Shown here piece after piece: positions 59,588 to 64,000 of a stretch of 64,000 bases of DNA. Both the position numbers and the translations under genes were made by a program. The notes beneath the pieces are model-generated. The model saw only the letters and a program-made list of their open reading frames with translations. It searched no databases and was not told the DNA's origin. Every line of letters begins with the position of its first letter. The first letter of the stretch is position 1. This DNA comes from CAZAQK01 sp964535825 (GTDB lineage Bacteria > Pseudomonadota > Alphaproteobacteria > Rickettsiales > SXRF01): contig CAZHUC010000002.1 in NCBI GenBank assembly GCA_964535825.1, positions 271,696-335,695 of the forward strand, in the 5' to 3' direction.

Positions 59588-60725
59588 CATTTTACATCAC
59601 CATCGCGCTTTGTGCCTTTCTTTTATCGCTGCTTGGTACACGCATCGCCATACTTGCCATGCGTACACGAAGGGAAAATCTTGGCTACACGATCCTGCCT
59701 CAGGACATGCAAAAGCTACTACCGCAAAGTATACAGGGCGGCGGTATAGTCATAATATTCTCGATCGCTATCTGTCTTGCCGTCACAGACCTGCGCTTTG
59801 ATATATTGCTGCCATTATTTTTGCTGACATCACTTACACTTATTGAAAAGCTGCTTCCACTGCCGTGGATATTGCAGATGCTGGTGCAGATATTTGCCAT
59901 CTCCATCCCATTAAGCAACTTACCCGAGCCAACCTTTGGCGGCTTTTTCCCGCAATGGCTTGATATACTCATCGTCGGTGCGGTCTGGATGTGGTTCATC
60001 AACATGCTTAAGGGCATGGATGACGTAGATGGCTTTGCAACCTCTGCGATACTTTCGCTGAGCGCCGGCATGTGTATCGTCATGGTACTTACCGGCAATT
60101 TCCCGTCATTACTTGCCTCATACAATCTGATCGTGGCTACTGCTGCTTGCGGATTCCTGTGGTGGAACTGGCCACCGGCCAGAATCGCGTTGGGCAAGGT
60201 CGGCACCGTGCCGCTTGGATTCCTGCTTGGCTACCTGATCCTTATCGCCACGCGTGAAGGTTATGGCTTCGCTGTGCTGTGTATCACCGCATATTATGCA
60301 TTGGACAGTATTGTCTCATGGATAAAACGCACCTGGGCAAGCAAGCCCTTATCACTCACACATGGCGAACATTTTTACCAGCTGGCATTAGCCAATGGCC
60401 GCAGCCCGACCTTCATCGTACGCAGCATCATGGGGTTGAATATCCTGCTGATATTTCTGAGCGTGCGTACCGTCATTGAGCCGGAGCTTGCCTTGTTCCA
60501 TGCATTCGTGGCGTATCTGACGGTTGCCATGCTGCNNNNNNNNNNNNNNNNNNNNNNNNNNNNNNNNNNNNNNNNNNNNNNNNNNNNNNNNNNNNNNNNN
60601 NNNNNNNNNNNNNNNNNNNNNNNNNNNNNNNNNNNCCGGAGCTTGCCTTGTTCCATGCATTCGTGGCGTATCTGACGGTTGCCATGCTGCTTGGCTATTT
60701 CAAGAAAAAGAAGCATAAGAGATAG
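59584..60725 (+). CDS. Polyprenyl-phosphate sugar-1-phosphate transferase (WecA/WbpL-like), crossing an N gap
   Basis: A PNPT-family enzyme that starts lipid-linked glycan synthesis by moving HexNAc-1-P to undecaprenyl phosphate. About ten membrane helices and the acidic motif L-K-G-M-D-D-V-D-G-F are seen. The gene contains 100 N (60536-60635). The 55 bases on each side of the gap are identical, and removing the Ns and one copy keeps the frame and gives a clean 328-residue protein ending K-K-K-H-K-R. It sits beside a 4,6-dehydratase, as in WbpL-WbpM. Confidence 0.85.
60481..60690. repeat. 55-bp direct duplicate flanking the gap (assembly artefact)
   Basis: Positions 60481-60535 and 60636-60690 are identical. 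They bracket 100 N and look like contig ends joined with a k-mer overlap (k=55), not a biological repeat. Confidence 0.9.
60536..60635. other. Assembly gap (100 N)
   Basis: Exactly 100 unknown bases inside the transferase gene; a fixed-size scaffold placeholder. Confidence 0.98.
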
Positions 60726-60727
60726 CC

Positions 60728-62665
60728 ATGGCAAAGTTTCCTATCTCCCGTAATCTTCTCATCGCTGCCCATGATACCTCTATGGCGGCCATCAGCTTCA
60801 TACTCGCTGTCTATCTGCGGCTTGGCACAGAGCTATTCTATCAGGCGAAACCATATTTGGTAAATGGCAGTATTCTTTTCACCTTCATCTGTGCTGCGAT
60901 CTTTGCGCAAATGCGTATTTATCGCGGGCTGTGGCGCTATGCCTCGATGCGCGACATGGTCGTTATGGTGCGTGCGGTAACACTAGCGGTACTTATATTC
61001 TCTACGCTGACCTTCGTACTTGATCGTCATCACGGCATTCCACGCTCCGTACCTTTCATCAACTGGATGGTGCTGCTTTTATTACTCGCTGGCCCACGTT
61101 TTATTTTCCGCTCATTGCATGACCGCAATTTCTTCACACGCACCGTCACGCAGGACAGTGTGCGGATTCCCGTTGTGCTGATCGGTGTTAATGACAATGC
61201 CGAACGCTTCATCCGCGATATGACGCGTGATAAGCGGGCGCTGTACGATGTTGTCGCCATCGCCGATGATCATCCGAAATGGAAAGGCCACACACTCCAG
61301 CGCGTGCCTATCTATGGCGGCACAGATATACTTGAGCTGATCGTCCGCAAACTCGAGCGCAAAGGTATGCGCCCGCAAAAGATCATCCTGACCGATGACA
61401 GCAAAATGGGCGATGAGATCCGCAACCTGCTGGATAAGGTCGATAGTCTCGGCATCCCGCTCGCCCGCCTGCCACGCAGCAGCGAATTTAAGACCCGCAT
61501 CAAGGACCAGATCGATATTCAGCCCATCGCGGTGGAAGACCTTTTGGGGCGCTCCCAGAACGTACTGGACAGAGCCAGTATGAACGCTCTCGTAAAAGGC
61601 AAACGCATTCTGGTGACCGGGGCAGGCGGCACGATCGGTGGCGAGCTTACCCGCCAGATCGCCTCATATGAACCAGCCGAGATGGTGCTGCTTGAACGCA
61701 GTGAATTCAATATGTACCAGATCGACCGCGAGATTCGTGACAATTTTCCTGACCTTCCACTACACGTCACCCTTGCCGATGTGGGCGATGCCGTGCATGT
61801 GAATAGGATATTTGAAACATACAGGCCGGAGATCGTATTCCATGCGGCGGCCATCAAGCATGTGCCGCTGGCGGAACAGAATGTTGAAGAGACGGTGCTT
61901 ACCAACGTATTTGGTACACGCAACATCGCTGAAGCGTGTCAGACCTATAAAGCATCCATCATGGTGATGATATCGACCGATAAGGCAGTGAACCCAACGA
62001 ACGTCATGGGTGCTGCCAAGCGCCTTGCGGAATGTTTCTGCCAGGCGCTGGGTGCATCAGAAGTATCATCCAGTACCAAATTCATTACCGTACGTTTCGG
62101 CAACGTATTGGGATCAACAGGTTCGGTCGTGCCCCTCTTTCAGGAACAGATCGAAAAAGGCGGGCCGGTTACCGTGACCCACCCCGATATGACCCGCTAT
62201 TTCATGACCGTGCGTGAGGCCGTAGAGCTCGTGATGCAGGCGGCATCTCTGGGGGCTGGCATGCGTGACCGCAAGGAATGTATCTTTGTGCTCGATATGG
62301 GCAGGCCTATGAAAATCCTCGATTTAGCGCACCAGATGATCCGTCTGGCCGGCCTGAAACCGGGCGAGGACATCAAGATCATCTATACCGGCCTGCGCCA
62401 GGGTGAAAAATTATATGAAGAATTGTTTTACCTTTCGGAAAATGCCGTTAAAACAGCGCATGACAGTATCTTCCTGGCGTCACCCCGCGTTGCCGAGATG
62501 AGCGTGCTGCTGGCTGGCCTGGAAAGGCTGCTTGCGTCATGCAGGGATCGCAAGGCGCACGAGGTCAGGGCAATACTGCAAGAACTTGTAACTGAATTTA
62601 AACCCGCAGTAAAACCAGACCATGACTATCAAACGCGCCCTGATATCCGTATCGTCAAAAACTGA
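60728..62665 (+). CDS. Membrane nucleotide-sugar 4,6-dehydratase (WbpM/PglF/CapD family)
   Basis: These enzymes convert UDP-GlcNAc to the 4-keto-6-deoxy sugar for O-antigen or capsule. The 645-residue protein has four N-terminal membrane helices, a first nucleotide-binding region (about 145-280), and the catalytic SDR domain with G-A-G-G-T-I-G (298-304) and S-T-D-K-A-V-N-P-T-N-V-M-G-A-A-K-R (416-432), where Met427 and Lys431 replace the usual Tyr-x-x-x-Lys. The start is 2 nt after the transferase stop, and purH overlaps its end by 44 nt. Confidence 0.92.
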   Translation: MAKFPISRNLLIAAHDTSMAAISFILAVYLRLGTELFYQAKPYLVNGSILFTFICAAIFAQMRIYRGLWRYASMRDMVVMVRAVTLAVLIFSTLTFVLDRHHGIPRSVPFINWMVLLLLLAGPRFIFRSLHDRNFFTRTVTQDSVRIPVVLIGVNDNAERFIRDMTRDKRALYDVVAIADDHPKWKGHTLQRVPIYGGTDILELIVRKLERKGMRPQKIILTDDSKMGDEIRNLLDKVDSLGIPLARLPRSSEFKTRIKDQIDIQPIAVEDLLGRSQNVLDRASMNALVKGKRILVTGAGGTIGGELTRQIASYEPAEMVLLERSEFNMYQIDREIRDNFPDLPLHVTLADVGDAVHVNRIFETYRPEIVFHAAAIKHVPLAEQNVEETVLTNVFGTRNIAEACQTYKASIMVMISTDKAVNPTNVMGAAKRLAECFCQALGASEVSSSTKFITVRFGNVLGSTGSVVPLFQEQIEKGGPVTVTHPDMTRYFMTVREAVELVMQAASLGAGMRDRKECIFVLDMGRPMKILDLAHQMIRLAGLKPGEDIKIIYTGLRQGEKLYEELFYLSENAVKTAHDSIFLASPRVAEMSVLLAGLERLLASCRDRKAHEVRAILQELVTEFKPAVKPDHDYQTRPDIRIVKN

Positions 62666-64000
62666 TCTTTTGCCCTTCGCCAGATTCCTGCATGAGGCAG
62701 GCGTAGAGATATTATCTACCGGCGGCACGGCAAAGGCATTGCGTGATGCAGGCCTTCCTGTGAAGGATGTCTCTGCACATACCGGCTCGCCGGAGATCAT
62801 GGATGGCCGCGTGAAGACCTTACACCCCAAAATTCATGGTGGTATACTTGCCATTCGCGGTAATGCCGAACATGAAAAGGCTATGGCCGATCATAACATA
62901 GGCCCTATCGATCTGGTAGCCATCAACCTTTACCCATTTGAGGAAACCGTGGCAAAAGGCGCGGGCTTTGATGACTGCATCGAAAATATCGATATAGGCG
63001 GCCCGGCGATGATCCGGGCAAGCGCTAAGAACCATGCCCACGTCACCATCATCGTCGACCCTTCTGATTATGAAAAGGTCATGGCAGAGATGAAGGCGGG
63101 CAAAGGTGCGACCAAGGCAGAAACGCGCCGCCATCTCGCCTATAAAGCCTATTCCCGCACTGCCGCCTATGATGCGGCCATTGGCCAGTGGTTCGCCCGC
63201 ATCGAGGGCGACAGCTTCCCGCAACGCTATACACTCTCTGCCAAGCGCAAACAAAAACTGGCATATGGCGAAAACCCGCACCAGCAGGCAGCATTCTACA
63301 CGGTGGATACCTGCCGTCCGTCGCTTGCCACCGCCACCCAGCATCAGGGTAAGGAACTCTCCTATAACAACATCAATGATACTGACGCCGCATGGGAACT
63401 GGTCAGCGAATTTACCGAACCCACCATCGCCATCATCAAGCACGCCAATCCGTGCGGCGTGGCAAGCGCAAAAGACTTACATACCGCATACTTACGCGCC
63501 TATGAATGCGATAAGACCAGCGCCTTCGGTGGCATCATCGCCATGAACCGCACGCTGGATGCAAAAACAGCCGAAGAGATTGCCAAGCTGTTCGTAGAGG
63601 TGATCATCGCGCCGGATGTAGCGCCGGAAGCTAAAGCAGTTTTGGAAAAAAAGCAGAAATTACGCCTGCTTACCACCGGTGGCATGCCTGACCCTAAAAC
63701 GGTTGACTATATGGTCAAGTCAGTGACCAGCGGTTTCCTTGTCCAGACGCGTGACAACACCACCTTCGATGCCGCCACACTTAAAACCGCTACAAAGAAA
63801 CAGCCCGATAACCAGCAAATGACCGACCTGCAGATGGCACTTACCGTTGCCAAACATGTGAAGTCAAACGCTATCGTGATGGTGAAGGATGGCCGCACGG
63901 TAGGTATCGGGGCAGGGCAGATGAGTCGTATCGATTCCACCAAGATCGCCTGCCGCAAGGCAGAAGAAGCAGGGCTTTCCACCAAGGGTGCTGCGCTCGC
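62622..64000 (+). CDS. purH: Bifunctional AICAR transformylase / IMP cyclohydrolase (3' end cut)
   Basis: PurH does the last two steps of IMP synthesis. The visible 459 residues have the cyclohydrolase domain (A-L-I-S-V-S-S-K-T-D, K-T-L-H-P-K-I-H-G-G) and most of the transformylase domain (L-S-Y-N-N-I-N-D-T-D-A-A-W, I-I-K-H-A-N-P-C-G-V-A, S-A-F-G-G-I-I-A-M-N-R, G-A-G-Q-M-S-R-I-D). The frame stays open at 64000. The ATG at 62622 lies 44 nt inside the dehydratase gene in another frame and matches the family N-terminus. Confidence 0.95.
   Translation, partial: MTIKRALISVSSKTDLLPFARFLHEAGVEILSTGGTAKALRDAGLPVKDVSAHTGSPEIMDGRVKTLHPKIHGGILAIRGNAEHEKAMADHNIGPIDLVAINLYPFEETVAKGAGFDDCIENIDIGGPAMIRASAKNHAHVTIIVDPSDYEKVMAEMKAGKGATKAETRRHLAYKAYSRTAAYDAAIGQWFARIEGDSFPQRYTLSAKRKQKLAYGENPHQQAAFYTVDTCRPSLATATQHQGKELSYNNINDTDAAWELVSEFTEPTIAIIKHANPCGVASAKDLHTAYLRAYECDKTSAFGGIIAMNRTLDAKTAEEIAKLFVEVIIAPDVAPEAKAVLEKKQKLRLLTTGGMPDPKTVDYMVKSVTSGFLVQTRDNTTFDAATLKTATKKQPDNQQMTDLQMALTVAKHVKSNAIVMVKDGRTVGIGAGQMSRIDSTKIACRKAEEAGLSTKGAAL

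Noticed and set aside
60481..60690. 55-bp direct repeat as a biological duplication
   Set aside because: It exactly brackets an N gap and restores the frame when collapsed, so it is an assembly artefact.
1..64000. CRISPR array, prophage, transposase or secondary-metabolite cluster
   Set aside because: I looked for regularly spaced repeats, integrases other than XerC, and large modular genes and saw none.

Overview
The window is a piece of an alphaproteobacterial chromosome, probably from a draft or metagenome assembly because it holds a 100-N gap. The evidence is the gene set: a fused-order petABC cytochrome bc1 operon, an F1-only atpHAGDC operon, the mnmE-mnmG-rsmG-parA-parB chromosome-partitioning block, a membrane-anchored CycM-type cytochrome c, a YejABEF peptide importer, and the alphaproteobacterial lipoprotein families DUF3576 and DUF3035. 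The cell is Gram-negative with LPS (lptD, lptE, kdsB, porin), respires aerobically (bc1 complex, O2-dependent HemF, ATP synthase) and makes surface glycans. The genus cannot be told from the sequence; the orphan VirB2 pilin and the palindromic repeat in a coding start are reminiscent of host-associated lineages, but that is only a hint.

Layout. 1-4.7 kb (minus): petA-petB-petC run straight into lptD, which leaves the window on the left. 4.8-5.4 kb (minus): two small unknown genes. 5.5-8.2 kb: trmL, hemF and a convergent AmpG-type permease. 8.3-10.4 kb: two unknown genes, the second a very divergent member of the glutamine-synthetase fold. 10.4-14.2 kb: adenosine kinase-like gene, a cytosine-5 methyltransferase with a tail-to-tail restriction endonuclease, and kdsB. 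14.3-16.4 kb: cytochrome c, NfeD and a stomatin-like protein. 16.4-22.9 kb: yejA, then an opposite-strand three-repeat gene broken by a frameshift, then yejBEF. 22.9-23.6 kb: an unknown gene. 23.6-29.2 kb: mnmE, mnmG, rsmG, parA, parB, with parS-like palindromes inside mnmG and rsmG. 29.2-35.1 kb (minus): porin, DUF3576 lipoprotein, leuS, lptE, holA. 35.4-44.1 kb: yggS, an unknown gene, the F1 ATPase operon, an unknown exported protein and priA.

44.1-46.6 kb: transaldolase-like gene, DUF484, xerC, a nested inverted repeat and tRNA-Arg(CCG). 46.6-48.4 kb (minus): a glycosyltransferase and a sulfotransferase. 48.4-49.0 kb: an orphan VirB2-like pilin preceded by a terminator-like hairpin in its leader. 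49.0-53.8 kb: PEBP-family protein, NFU scaffold, secF, MaoC hydratase, ribF, lspA, DUF3035 lipoprotein. 53.8-59.6 kb: two M16 peptidases, pgi and mutL in one overlapping train. 59.6-64 kb: polyprenyl-phosphate sugar-1-phosphate transferase (interrupted by an artificial N gap), a membrane nucleotide-sugar 4,6-dehydratase, and purH, cut by the right edge.

Genes are packed tightly, with many 1-11 nt stop/start overlaps. No stretch over 300 bases lacks a gene; the two longest gaps (35098-35352 and 48369-48620) are the upstream regions of the porin/yggS pair and of the VirB2 gene. No rRNA, CRISPR array, transposase or prophage was seen. The items most worth a second look are the yejA signal peptide built from a palindromic repeat, the VirB2 leader hairpin, the glutamine-synthetase-fold orphan, the three-repeat frameshifted gene, the restriction gene coupled to kdsB, and the parS cluster.
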